Positions 1-8,831 of a DNA stretch of 43,356 nucleotides are shown in pieces. The stretch is from the NCBI GenBank assembly GCA_015665265.1, contig JADFAM010000102.1:1-43356 (forward strand), given 5' to 3'. The notes below the pieces were generated by a model. The model made no database searches and was not told the origin of the DNA. It saw only the letters and a list, made by a program, of their open reading frames with translations. Source of the DNA: Flavobacterium sp. (GTDB taxonomy: Bacteria > Bacteroidota > Bacteroidia > Flavobacteriales > Flavobacteriaceae). The first letter of the stretch is position 1. Every line of letters begins with the position of its first letter. The position numbers and the translations under genes were made by a program.

Positions 1-2
1 CC

Positions 3-152
3 TCTAATAATTTTATAAGAATACATAGGTCTTTCACAATTGCCATAGATAAAATTGAGGCAGTTCAGGGAAATAGTGTTGAAATTGACGGTATTAAATA
101 TGTGATTGGAAGATCTTATATTGAACATGTCAAGAACAGGATATTGCAGTAA
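3..152 (+). CDS. LytTR-family response regulator, C-terminal end (partial)
   Basis: The frame starting at base 3 is open from the window edge to a TAA at 150-152 and encodes about 49 residues. It contains FIRIHRSF, then IDKIEAV and YVIGRSYIEHVKNRI. These match the second half of a LytTR DNA-binding domain: the R-x-H-R-S/T-F strand, the conserved Ile/hydrophobic core and the closing P/V-I-G-R-S/T-Y segment. LytTR proteins are usually two-component regulators with an N-terminal receiver domain; that part lies outside the window, so the regulator's targets cannot be read here. It converges on the small gene at 168-473 with only 15 bp between the two stop codons. Confidence 0.82.
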   Translation, partial: SNNFIRIHRSFTIAIDKIEAVQGNSVEIDGIKYVIGRSYIEHVKNRILQ

Positions 153-167
153 CTTTTTTAATAATTA

Positions 168-473
168 TTAATATTTCATTAGGATGTTATAGTTATGCAG
201 GATTTTATCGAAAATTAATTGTCCACTCCTAATTAATCTACATTCTAAAGTTACTTTGGTAATTATTTTGCCATTTTTAACAACATGTCTTATAATAATT
301 TCTCCTTCAGGCAAAAAAATTTTTAATCCCTCCAACTGATCTTGAGGGTACAAATCAAATTCCCCGCTAATCCAATTTAAAAACTTATCATATATTGCTT
401 CAGAATCAAAAAGTAATTTCTCTTTAATTTGATTATTTGAAAAAGAAATAATTTGTTTGTTTTTATTCATCAT
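168..473 (-). CDS. Small hypothetical protein downstream of nagB
   Basis: Encodes 101 residues (or 100 if the second Met is used), with no signal peptide, no membrane segment and no motif I recognise. It is rich in Ile and Lys, with alternating hydrophobic stretches in the second half (GEIIIRHVVKNGKIITKVTL) that suggest a small beta-rich fold. It starts 24 bp after the nagB stop on the same strand, so it is probably cotranscribed as the last gene of that unit. The family is unknown. Support comes from operon-like spacing and codon use like its neighbours; a spurious ORF is less likely but not excluded. Confidence 0.55.
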   Translation of the reverse strand: MMNKNKQIISFSNNQIKEKLLFDSEAIYDKFLNWISGEFDLYPQDQLEGLKIFLPEGEIIIRHVVKNGKIITKVTLECRLIRSGQLIFDKILHNYNILMKY

Positions 474-497
474 TTCATATTTAATGAGATGTTCTTT

Positions 498-2417
498 TTA
501 AAAATAGTATCGTTTAAAAGCTTCAATTGCTGCATAATCTGCCAAACCAAAATCATTATATTTTTTTGCAGTTAATCGATTTCGATCTTCAACTCTCACC
601 CAAAACTCTCTAGAATCATCTCCTTGAAACATTACACCGTCTTTTTGAGACTGATGATAAAAAATAGCATGCCTTTTCCTTAATATTTGGTCTGGACTAA
701 GAGGAACAGCCATCTCAATCTCATGAGACTCCCACTCATGCCAAGCCCCTCTATATAACCAAACCCAACAATTATCCATGTACTTTTCATTTTTCAAGAC
801 CTCCAAAGCTTTAAAAAGAGCATCCAAACAAACTTTATGAGTTCCGTGAGGATCTGCTAAGTCTCCCGCAGCATATATTTGATGTGGTTTTATCCTATCG
901 ATTAGACTTGTCATAATAGCAATATCTTCATCTTTTAAATTCCCTTTTTTAATAGTTCCAGTCTCATAAAAAGGAAGATTTAAAAAATGTACATTTTCAT
1001 CTGAAAGGCCTAAGTATCTTGTAGCGGCAAGAGATTCTCTTTTTCTAATGATCCCTTTTAAATGCCTAACCTCTAAAGAATCTATACTCTCATTTCTTTT
1101 TTTGTTTTTTATAAATTCAATAATCTCATTAATCTTTATGGAGTCTGTGTTGATTTCCTTTGAAACCTCTGCGAATTTTAGTGCCTCTTCATCGGAAACA
1201 GCAATATTTCCGGAAGTTTGATAAGCTACATACACATCATGACCTTGCTTTAATAACCTGTCAAAAGTGCCTCCCATTGAAATTACATCGTCATCTGGGT
1301 GAGGGCTAAGAATGAGTACTCTTTTTTTGGAAGGGTCAGCTCTTTCTGGTCTTTTAGCATCATCTGCAAAAGGTTTCCCTCCGGGCCACCCTGTAATAGT
1401 GTTTTGAAGTTTATTAAACATATTAATATTTAAATCGTAGGCAGATCCTTCTTGCATTAAAAGGCCAGACATTCCATTAGTGTTATAATCTTTGTCTGTT
1501 AATTTTAGAATAGGTTTCTTTAATAAATTACTTAACCAAACAACCGCTTTAAGCTTTAAACTTAAATCCCAAACACATGAAGTTACTAACCAGGGAGTTT
1601 TAATCCGTATTAAATTTGCAGCAGCTTCTTCATCTAAAATAAAAGTAGTATTACCGTGCTCTTGTAAATAAGTAGCAGGAACATCAGCACTTATTTCACC
1701 TTCTATTGTTTTTTTAATTACCTTACTCTTGTTTACTCCCCAAGCTAATAACACAATTCTTTTAGCATTTTTAACTGTTCCAATTCCCATTGTAATAGCT
1801 TTTCTTGGAACATTCTCTATTCCAAAAAAAGAGGGCGCTGCATCAACTCTTGTAATATGATCTAAGGTGATTATTCTAGTTTCAGATTTTAAATGTGATC
1901 CGGGTTCATTAAAACCAATATGACCTGTTCTACCTATACCTAATAATTGAAAATCTAATCCCCCAACCTTTTTAATTTTCATTTCATAATCTATACAGTA
2001 CTGACGAAGTTTATCCGATGGGATATTACCATCAGGAATATTGATATTATCAGGTAAAATATCTACATGATTAAAAAGGTGTTCGTGCATAAAGTAAAAA
2101 TAACTTTGAATATTATTTTTATCCATGCCATAGTACTCGTCTAAATTAAAAGTAATTACATTATAAAAACTCAATCCTTCCTCTTTATGCATTCGAACTA
2201 GTTCCTCATAAACTTTAATTGGTGAAGATCCAGTTGCCAGCCCTAAAACACAAAAAGTTTCCTGTTGCTGTTTTTCTCTAATAAGTAGCGCTATTTCTTC
2301 AGCCACTAAAATGGAAGCTACTTGAGCTGAATTATAGGTAATGTTATGAATTTTTTCGTATCTGGTATCCTCAAATTTACCGATAGATTGATGATTTGTG
2401 TTTTTTTGATCAGACAT
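498..2417 (-). CDS. nagB: Glucosamine-6-phosphate deaminase fused to a PIG-L/LmbE-like domain
   Basis: A 639-residue two-domain protein. Residues 20-280 are NagB-like (glucosamine-6-phosphate to fructose-6-phosphate plus ammonia), with the phosphate loop GLATGSSP (59-66), LDEYYG (Asp93) and the active-site segment GIGRTGHIGFNEP (His166, Glu171). The position occupied by catalytic Asp141 in the E. coli enzyme is Thr164 here; I recall this GRTGH form from other Bacteroidota fusions. Residues 365-600 are a PIG-L/LmbE deacetylase fold, with the metal motif HPDDD (373-377) and DPHGTH (His524, His527). There is no signal peptide, so it is cytoplasmic. The fusion suggests coupling of N-deacetylation to deamination, which is inference. 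The start at 2417 is the only Met before the conserved region. It is divergent from the hydroxylase gene across 245 bp. Confidence 0.92.
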   Translation of the reverse strand: MSDQKNTNHQSIGKFEDTRYEKIHNITYNSAQVASILVAEEIALLIREKQQQETFCVLGLATGSSPIKVYEELVRMHKEEGLSFYNVITFNLDEYYGMDKNNIQSYFYFMHEHLFNHVDILPDNINIPDGNIPSDKLRQYCIDYEMKIKKVGGLDFQLLGIGRTGHIGFNEPGSHLKSETRIITLDHITRVDAAPSFFGIENVPRKAITMGIGTVKNAKRIVLLAWGVNKSKVIKKTIEGEISADVPATYLQEHGNTTFILDEEAAANLIRIKTPWLVTSCVWDLSLKLKAVVWLSNLLKKPILKLTDKDYNTNGMSGLLMQEGSAYDLNINMFNKLQNTITGWPGGKPFADDAKRPERADPSKKRVLILSPHPDDDVISMGGTFDRLLKQGHDVYVAYQTSGNIAVSDEEALKFAEVSKEINTDSIKINEIIEFIKNKKRNESIDSLEVRHLKGIIRKRESLAATRYLGLSDENVHFLNLPFYETGTIKKGNLKDEDIAIMTSLIDRIKPHQIYAAGDLADPHGTHKVCLDALFKALEVLKNEKYMDNCWVWLYRGAWHEWESHEIEMAVPLSPDQILRKRHAIFYHQSQKDGVMFQGDDSREFWVRVEDRNRLTAKKYNDFGLADYAAIEAFKRYYF

Positions 2418-2662
2418 GTTTGAAAGTTAAAAACTTTTAAACATTAAATCTAATATCATTGACCTTTTTTTATTCAAGTTTTTCGACCAAAAACATAAAT
2501 TAGGATACATAAAACAATCTATAATATAAGAAGATTATAATTAGTGAGTCTAGACAACTAACCTAAGATGCTAAATGTTTTTCTATTTAAGTAAGAGGAA
2601 AAGTAATCATACAATTTTAAAAAAAAATTAATTTGTAACTTGTCAAAATATTTTGTGAAAAA

Positions 2663-3925
2663 ATGGAAACTTACGCAAATGTTTTACTGATTGCCTTACC
2701 AAGTTTTATGGTATTGATTTTAATTGAAATTATTTACGGAATTTGGAAAAAAGACCTCACCTATAATTTAATGGATACCATTTCTAGTTTAAGCTCTGGA
2801 ACAACCAATATGATTAAAGATCTCTTAGGAATTGGTTTTATAATTATTACCTATCCTTATATATTAGAAAACATTGCCTTGATAAAACTAGAGGAAAGTA
2901 TTGGCTTATATGTTATTGCTTTAATCTGTATGGATTTTGCAAGTTATTGGAATCATCGATTGAACCATTCCATCAATGTTTTTTGGAACAGACACGTTGT
3001 GCATCACAGTAGTGAAGAATTCAATTTAGCGTGTGGGCTTCGCCAAAGTATCTCAAAAAATCTTATTGGTTTTGGAGCATTGTTTTTAATTCCAGCAGCG
3101 CTCTTTGGAGTACCACAAAAGATTATAATTATTTTGGCTCCTTTACATTTATTTGGCCAATTTTGGTATCATACGCGTCATATAGGTAAGCTAGGTTTAC
3201 TAGAGTATATATTTGTAACTCCTTCTCAACATAGAGTTCACCATGCCATAAATCCTGAGTATGTAGATAAAAACCTTTCTGCTATTTTCTGTATTTGGGA
3301 TCGAATGTTTGGTACATTTCAAGAGGAATTAGATGATAAGCCTTGTGTTTATGGAACATTGAAACCTGTTCAGACATGGAACCCTATTATTATAAATTTT
3401 CAACACAACTGGGGTCTAGCAAAAGATGCATGGAGAGCTAAAAACTGGTTAGATAAATTTAAATTATGGTTTATGCCAACAGGCTGGAGACCAAAAGATG
3501 TAGCCGAACGTTTTCCATTATCTATAGTAGAGAATGTCTATTCACAAGAGAAATATGCACCAAAATATTCAACATTGCATAAGTTTTATGCTATTTTTCA
3601 GTTTGTTTGTATCAACATCTTTATTTATGTTTTGCTTACCAATTTTGGAGCCCTTAGCCTAAATACACAACTGAACTTTGGACTCCTTATTTCTACAACT
3701 ATTTTTGGCTTTACCTCATTGTTAGATGGTCATAAATGGGCTTTTTTCTTTGAAATTTCAAGGGGTATTTTAGGACTACTATTTTTAGTATATCCTACTG
3801 AATTTTTTATGTTAGAAATTAATTTTCCTTTTACCATTTTCCTTGGTATGTATTTCTCACTATCAACCTTAACAACATGCTGGATGTATCAATCACCTCC
3901 GGAACGTTCATTAAAAGTAGCATAA
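2663..3925 (+). CDS. Fatty acid hydroxylase / sterol desaturase superfamily membrane enzyme
   Basis: A 420-residue integral membrane protein with the histidine clusters of the di-iron fatty acid hydroxylase superfamily: HRLNH (98-102), HVVHH (111-115), a middle H-x7-H-x2-H group (162-173) and HRVHH (190-194). These ligate two irons for O2-dependent hydroxylation or desaturation of a lipid. Hydrophobic segments flank the motifs (about 5-27, 50-75, 82-96, 133-165), and a C-terminal extension (about 310-410) has several further membrane helices, giving an alkylglycerol-monooxygenase-like layout. The real substrate (sterol, fatty acid or ether lipid) cannot be told. The stop lies 19 bp before the GH3 start, so the two may be cotranscribed although functionally unrelated. 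Confidence 0.88.
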   Translation: METYANVLLIALPSFMVLILIEIIYGIWKKDLTYNLMDTISSLSSGTTNMIKDLLGIGFIIITYPYILENIALIKLEESIGLYVIALICMDFASYWNHRLNHSINVFWNRHVVHHSSEEFNLACGLRQSISKNLIGFGALFLIPAALFGVPQKIIIILAPLHLFGQFWYHTRHIGKLGLLEYIFVTPSQHRVHHAINPEYVDKNLSAIFCIWDRMFGTFQEELDDKPCVYGTLKPVQTWNPIIINFQHNWGLAKDAWRAKNWLDKFKLWFMPTGWRPKDVAERFPLSIVENVYSQEKYAPKYSTLHKFYAIFQFVCINIFIYVLLTNFGALSLNTQLNFGLLISTTIFGFTSLLDGHKWAFFFEISRGILGLLFLVYPTEFFMLEINFPFTIFLGMYFSLSTLTTCWMYQSPPERSLKVA

Positions 3926-3944
3926 TTGAATTTCAAGCTGCCTT

Positions 3945-6365
3945 ATGAAGAAAAAACAAATATTTTTTTTAAAAAATGTAGTTGCTTTTATCCTATTTAT
4001 TTTAATCACTTCAATATGCATTTTTTGGTATATTAACAAAACATTTATAAGTTTTGAAGACGGATACGAAAACCGAACTGATATTCCTGAATTAACTATT
4101 GACGGATACACCTTCCTAGACAGAAATAGTAATAGTACATTAGATGTTTATGAGGATGACAGAGAAGCAATAACTGACCGAGTTCTTGATGTGCTATCTC
4201 AAATGACTCTCCAAGAAAAAATTCACTTACTTAAAGGAGCAGGTATGGCATCAACCATTGGTATGACAAAGCCTGGTGGTATTCCCGGAGCTGTTGGTGC
4301 AATTGTTCCTTCTCCTAGACTAGGAATTCCAACTGTTCATCTATCTGATGGTCCGGCAGGATTAAGAATAGAACCTAATAGAGAGAATGATGATAAAACT
4401 TATTATTGTACGGCATTTCCTATTGCTACATTATTAGCTTCCTCCTGGAATGAAAACTTAGTTTACGAGGTAGGTAACGCAATGGGGAGAGAAGCCAAAG
4501 CATATGGGATAGATGTTATTTTAGGCCCTGCAGCTAATATCCACAGACATCCTTTATGTGGAAGAAATTTTGAGTATTTTTCTGAAGACCCCTTACTTTC
4601 AGGATTCATGGGAGCTTCCATTGTAAATGGGATTCAAAGTAATGGAATTGGTACTTCAGTAAAACATTTTGTAGCTAATAATCAAGAAACAAATAGAGTA
4701 TTAAATGATGTCATTGTTTCAGATAGAGCTATGCATGAAATCTATTTAAAAGGGTTTGAACATATTGTAAAACGCTCACAACCCTGGACTATTATGTCTT
4801 CTTACAATAAAATTAATGGAGTCTACACTTCAGAAAGTGAATGGCTTCTCACCAAAATTTTGAGAAATAAATGGGGTTTTAAAGGCTTAGTAATGACCGA
4901 TTGGTATGGAGGTAGAAGCCCTTCGTCTCAAATATCTGCAGGAAATGACTTATTGGAGCCTGGAACCAACAGACAATGGAAAGCTTTAACTAAGGCTGCA
5001 AAAAATGGAGAATTATCAATGGATGCTATAGATAAAGCTGTAAAACGCATTTTAACCCTAGTTTTAAAGACTAAAAAAATGCAAAATTATAGATTTAACA
5101 ATACTCCAGATTTGAAAAAACACGCAAAAATTACAAGAAACTCAGCTGCTGAGGGAATGATTTTATTAAAAAATGAAAATTCTTTGCCTTTTACCAATGA
5201 AAAAAATATTGCTTTACTTGGTGTAACATCCTATGAATTTATAACTGGAGGAACTGGATCTGGAGATGTTAATGAAGCCTACACAATTTCTTTAGAAGAA
5301 GGGTTCTTAAATGCTGGATTTAAAATTAATAAAACTGCCAAACAAATTTTTGAGTCACACCGAAAAGTAAATCCTAATGGTTTTATAAAACCTCAAGGGC
5401 TAGATGCTATATTTACTCCATTCTCGCCTCCTGAAATCATCTATTCAACAGATCAAATTAATGATATTGTAGCAACATCGGATGTTGGAATTCTAACCAT
5501 AGGAAGGAATTCTGGTGAAGGAGGAGATCGCTCAAAAAAAGATGATTTTCTATTAACAAAAACTGAGCAGGAAATGGTCGTTAAGTTCACGGATGCTTTT
5601 CACAAAAAAAATAAAAAAGTAATCATAGTCCTAAATATTGGTGGAGTTATTGAAACCGCCTCTTGGAAGTATCTTCCAGATGCCATTCTTTTGGCTTGGC
5701 AAGGAGGGCAAGAGGGAGGTAATTCAGTGGTAGATATTCTGTCCGGGAAAGTAAACCCAAGTGGAAAATTACCCATGACATTCCCTGTAAGGTTATCTGA
5801 CCATGATTCACACAAAAATTTTCCTAAAAATCCAAAAATGATAACTATTGAAGGGCTTATAAAAAATTTGATATTCCCTCCAAGTGAAACTCCAAAAGCT
5901 GCTAAGGTAAAAGATGAAGATTACACCTTTTATCATGAAGATGTTTTTGTAGGATACAGACATTTTGATTCGAAAAATTTATCCGTATCCTTCCCTTTTG
6001 GATTTGGGCTTAGTTATACTGATTTTGAATATGGCCCAATGGAAGCAAAAATTAAAAATGATACTATAAATATTTCATTAAATATTAAAAATATTGGTGC
6101 TTTCCCCGGAAAAGAAGTAGTTCAATTTTATACAGAAAAACTAAATTCAACGATAAAAAGACCTTCTCAAGAATTAAAATCTTTCGCTAAAACAAAGCTC
6201 TTAGAAAATAATGAATCTACTGATATTTCTGTTAAAATTCCGATTAACGAACTAAGTTATTGGAATGTATCAATAAATGACTGGTCATTAGAGAAAGGGG
6301 AATACAATATCAAAGCAGGAGGGTCGTCAAGAAATATTAGAAAAACCTTAAAGATACGTTTATAA
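3945..6365 (+). CDS. Glycoside hydrolase family 3 enzyme (beta-glucosidase-like), membrane anchored
   Basis: Has 806 residues. Residues 7-30 are a hydrophobic N-terminal helix without a clear cleavage site, followed directly by a mature sequence, so the enzyme is probably anchored in the inner membrane facing the periplasm. The GH3 N-terminal barrel contains KHFVANNQETNR (Lys240-His241) and VMTDWYGG, in which Asp319 is the expected nucleophile. The GH3 C-terminal domain follows at about 390-640, then a fibronectin-III-like domain (about 715-795) ending in a typical GEYNIKAGGSS segment. This is the usual three-domain layout of bacterial beta-glucosidases and beta-xylosidases that release monosaccharides from oligosaccharides. 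Exact linkage and sugar are not readable. No SusCD or other PUL gene lies immediately beside it. Confidence 0.92.
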   Translation: MKKKQIFFLKNVVAFILFILITSICIFWYINKTFISFEDGYENRTDIPELTIDGYTFLDRNSNSTLDVYEDDREAITDRVLDVLSQMTLQEKIHLLKGAGMASTIGMTKPGGIPGAVGAIVPSPRLGIPTVHLSDGPAGLRIEPNRENDDKTYYCTAFPIATLLASSWNENLVYEVGNAMGREAKAYGIDVILGPAANIHRHPLCGRNFEYFSEDPLLSGFMGASIVNGIQSNGIGTSVKHFVANNQETNRVLNDVIVSDRAMHEIYLKGFEHIVKRSQPWTIMSSYNKINGVYTSESEWLLTKILRNKWGFKGLVMTDWYGGRSPSSQISAGNDLLEPGTNRQWKALTKAAKNGELSMDAIDKAVKRILTLVLKTKKMQNYRFNNTPDLKKHAKITRNSAAEGMILLKNENSLPFTNEKNIALLGVTSYEFITGGTGSGDVNEAYTISLEEGFLNAGFKINKTAKQIFESHRKVNPNGFIKPQGLDAIFTPFSPPEIIYSTDQINDIVATSDVGILTIGRNSGEGGDRSKKDDFLLTKTEQEMVVKFTDAFHKKNKKVIIVLNIGGVIETASWKYLPDAILLAWQGGQEGGNSVVDILSGKVNPSGKLPMTFPVRLSDHDSHKNFPKNPKMITIEGLIKNLIFPPSETPKAAKVKDEDYTFYHEDVFVGYRHFDSKNLSVSFPFGFGLSYTDFEYGPMEAKIKNDTINISLNIKNIGAFPGKEVVQFYTEKLNSTIKRPSQELKSFAKTKLLENNESTDISVKIPINELSYWNVSINDWSLEKGEYNIKAGGSSRNIRKTLKIRL

Positions 6366-6443
6366 CATACTTAACATTACAATCCAAACTCTTAAAAGAA
6401 AGCCAATTTTATATTTATACGTAATTTATTAGCCCAAAAAAAT

Positions 6444-6451
6444 TACTTTTG
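6444..6451 (+). promoter_or_regulatory. Possible Bacteroidota -7 box before the DUF5916 gene
   Basis: TACTTTTG fits the TAnnTTTG -7 consensus of Bacteroidota sigma-ABfr promoters, 16 bp before the ATG. No TTTG -33 element is seen about 19 bp upstream, and the resulting leader would be very short, so this is a weak call. Confidence 0.25.
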
Positions 6452-6467
6452 AAAGTTATTTTTTTAT

Positions 6468-8693
6468 ATGAGATTTTTAATTTTCTTCTTTTTCTTCTTT
6501 TCATTGCATGTAATTCTTGCGCAAGAAACCTATAAGCCAACTAAAATAAAAGAAAATGAAGTTACCTTAGACGGGCTATTGTCTGAAAAAATTTGGAAAG
6601 ATGCTACAAAAATATCTTTAGACATTGAATTTAATCCTGCCAATAATTTACAGGCTAAGAAAAAAACTACTGCATACATATCTTACTCTGATACTTTTTT
6701 ATTTATTGCAGTTCATGCAGAAGACGATCCAAAAAATATTCGTGCCTCTATTCGCCCAAGAGATGACTTTAATATTTGGAATGATGATCTTATCCTAGTT
6801 CGCTTAGATCCTTTTGCCGACGCAAGAAACAATTTAGGTTTGGCTGTAAATGCTTTGGGGAGTCAATTCGATGTAAAGCAGGTAAATGCCTTATCTGACG
6901 AAGATAGATATGACAGTACATTTAATATGAATTTTGAATCTAAAGCTGCCATAATAGATGATGGGTATACTGTAGAAATGAAAATACCTTTTTCTGAAAT
7001 TCCTTTCCCAAATGGCACAGATCAAGAATGGCACATCAACTTTTACAGACGATACTTCGAAAATGGAAACGAAATTGAAGTGAGTAGCCAACCAAGAGAT
7101 AGAAACAATAATTGTGTGGTTTGTCAAACTACAGATAATCTAATTTTAGAAGACATTGTTATTGATAAAAGATTAGAAATACTACCCTATGTTTCAAGTA
7201 ATATTCAGGGATCTAGAAATAGCCCTGATGAAAAAATTGCTTATGGGTCTGTAAAAGGAAAAGTAGGTTTAGGATTGAATTTAGATATCAATAAGAATAC
7301 GAGTTTTGAATTAACATTAAACCCCGATTTTTCTCAAGTAGAGGCTGATGTGACTCAAATTGATGTAAATTCTTCTTTTTCTTTACAATATCCAGAAAGG
7401 CGACCCTTTTTTAATCGAGGAACAGATCTTGTTAATTTTACTGATGGTGCCTTTTACTCTAGATCAATAGTAAATCCATCCATTGCAACTAAATTATTGA
7501 GTCAAGGAAAAAAATCTAGGATATTTTTACTGAATGCATTGGATCAAAACTCTGTTTACCTTGTAGGTAGTGAAGACAGATCTTACACAGGTCAGGGAGG
7601 TAAAAGTTTGGTAAATGTACTTCGCTATCAACATTTATTAAGTCCTAAATCTCGATTTGGTGGGGTCATGATGAATCGATTCTACAAAGGAGGTGGGTTT
7701 GGCCATCTTTTTGGATTTGACGGACTTTTTCTATTAAATCAAAACCTCCGTCTAAGTTTTGAAGTTTTCAAAAACTTTAATGAAGAACCTATAAATGATT
7801 GGATTGATACAGACGCTACCATTAATGGAAAAACAATTGCGTTAGATGGTGACAAAATTAATGGAGATGCTCTTTACATTCAACTGTATAGAAAAACTGA
7901 ACACTGGCAAAGTTATGTATATTACAGAAATATTTCTCCGCAGTACAGATCTGACGTTGGTTTTGTAGTTAAAAATAACCGTAAATGGGGAACTCTTTTT
8001 CATGAATATATCAATATTATAAACAAACCTGCCCTACAATCTTTTGGCTTTGGAACTAAGATAGATGTGGTGTATACTTTTGAAGATTTATACAAAAACT
8101 TTAGTGTAGACTTATTTGCTTCCTTAAAAACTTACGGACAAACAGAACTATCCTACACATTAGATTATGATGCCGTAAAAACCTTCTTAGGAATTCGCTT
8201 CAACAACTTACCCACGCATTCATTTTCTGTAAACGGATCTCCAAGTGAATCCTTTAATTTTAGAGCAAATCTTAACAGTGGAAAAGACCTTTCTGTTAAC
8301 GAAGAGATCCCAGAAATTGGAGACCTTACCTCCTCTTTTATGGCCCTAAATTTTCAAGTGAATGACAACCTAACTATAAATCCATCAATACGATATTCAA
8401 GACTAGAAAAAACAAATGGTCTAGGAAATTATTTTGAAGGTAGTATTGCTCGTTTAAACTTAAGATATCAGTTTAGTAATGAATTTAATGTAAGACTCGT
8501 TTCTCAAAAAAACACATTTACTGATCAATTCTTTATTCAACCTTTAGTGCAATGGAATCCAAACCCATCAACAATTTTCTATCTTGGTGGAAACCAAAAT
8601 ACCATTGAAGAAATTGAAGGTGCTCACTTTCAATTGCTGCAATTTAATCAAACCCAATTCTTCTTTAAGTTCCAATACCTGATTGGACTTTAA
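6468..8693 (+). CDS. CBM9-like / DUF5916 outer-membrane beta-barrel protein
   Basis: Encodes 741 residues with a signal peptide ending near LAQ (residue 19). The N-terminal 200 residues match the carbohydrate-binding family 9-like fold typical of DUF5916 proteins (VTLDGLLSEKIWKDA near 26-40, and EMKIPFSEIPF). From about residue 235 onward, alternating beta strands with FELTLNPDFSQVEADVTQIDVN and YPERRPFF form the DUF5916 region, predicted as an outer-membrane barrel. The final residues are hydrophobic, but the last one is Leu, not the usual aromatic. Such proteins are common in marine Bacteroidota and their function is not established; sugar binding is inferred from the CBM9-like domain only. 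It stands alone, 102 bp after the GH3 gene, so it may have its own promoter. Confidence 0.85.
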   Translation: MRFLIFFFFFFSLHVILAQETYKPTKIKENEVTLDGLLSEKIWKDATKISLDIEFNPANNLQAKKKTTAYISYSDTFLFIAVHAEDDPKNIRASIRPRDDFNIWNDDLILVRLDPFADARNNLGLAVNALGSQFDVKQVNALSDEDRYDSTFNMNFESKAAIIDDGYTVEMKIPFSEIPFPNGTDQEWHINFYRRYFENGNEIEVSSQPRDRNNNCVVCQTTDNLILEDIVIDKRLEILPYVSSNIQGSRNSPDEKIAYGSVKGKVGLGLNLDINKNTSFELTLNPDFSQVEADVTQIDVNSSFSLQYPERRPFFNRGTDLVNFTDGAFYSRSIVNPSIATKLLSQGKKSRIFLLNALDQNSVYLVGSEDRSYTGQGGKSLVNVLRYQHLLSPKSRFGGVMMNRFYKGGGFGHLFGFDGLFLLNQNLRLSFEVFKNFNEEPINDWIDTDATINGKTIALDGDKINGDALYIQLYRKTEHWQSYVYYRNISPQYRSDVGFVVKNNRKWGTLFHEYINIINKPALQSFGFGTKIDVVYTFEDLYKNFSVDLFASLKTYGQTELSYTLDYDAVKTFLGIRFNNLPTHSFSVNGSPSESFNFRANLNSGKDLSVNEEIPEIGDLTSSFMALNFQVNDNLTINPSIRYSRLEKTNGLGNYFEGSIARLNLRYQFSNEFNVRLVSQKNTFTDQFFIQPLVQWNPNPSTIFYLGGNQNTIEEIEGAHFQLLQFNQTQFFFKFQYLIGL

Positions 8694-8770
8694 AAAAAAA
8701 TTTATTTGAGTCACAATTACTCATTCTTTATCATTATTTTTAGTGAAATGAGAATCCATTCAGAATACTA

Positions 8771-8778
8771 TATTTTTG
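8771..8778 (+). promoter_or_regulatory. Possible Bacteroidota -7 box before the monooxygenase-symporter-hydrolase operon
   Basis: TATTTTTG fits TAnnTTTG and would give a leader of roughly 45-50 nt before the ATG at 8832. No clear -33 TTTG is present at the expected spacing, so support is the single box and its position in an otherwise empty 138-bp gap. Confidence 0.35.
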
Positions 8779-8831
8779 TTTTTTGAATAAAATAACAGTC
8801 TTTTAAAGACATCAAATTTTATCTACTCTAG

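Noticed and set aside
158-171. Palindrome TTAATAATTATTAA at the convergent ends near 160
   Set aside because: Entirely A/T with no GC stem, expected by chance at this composition; not called a terminator.
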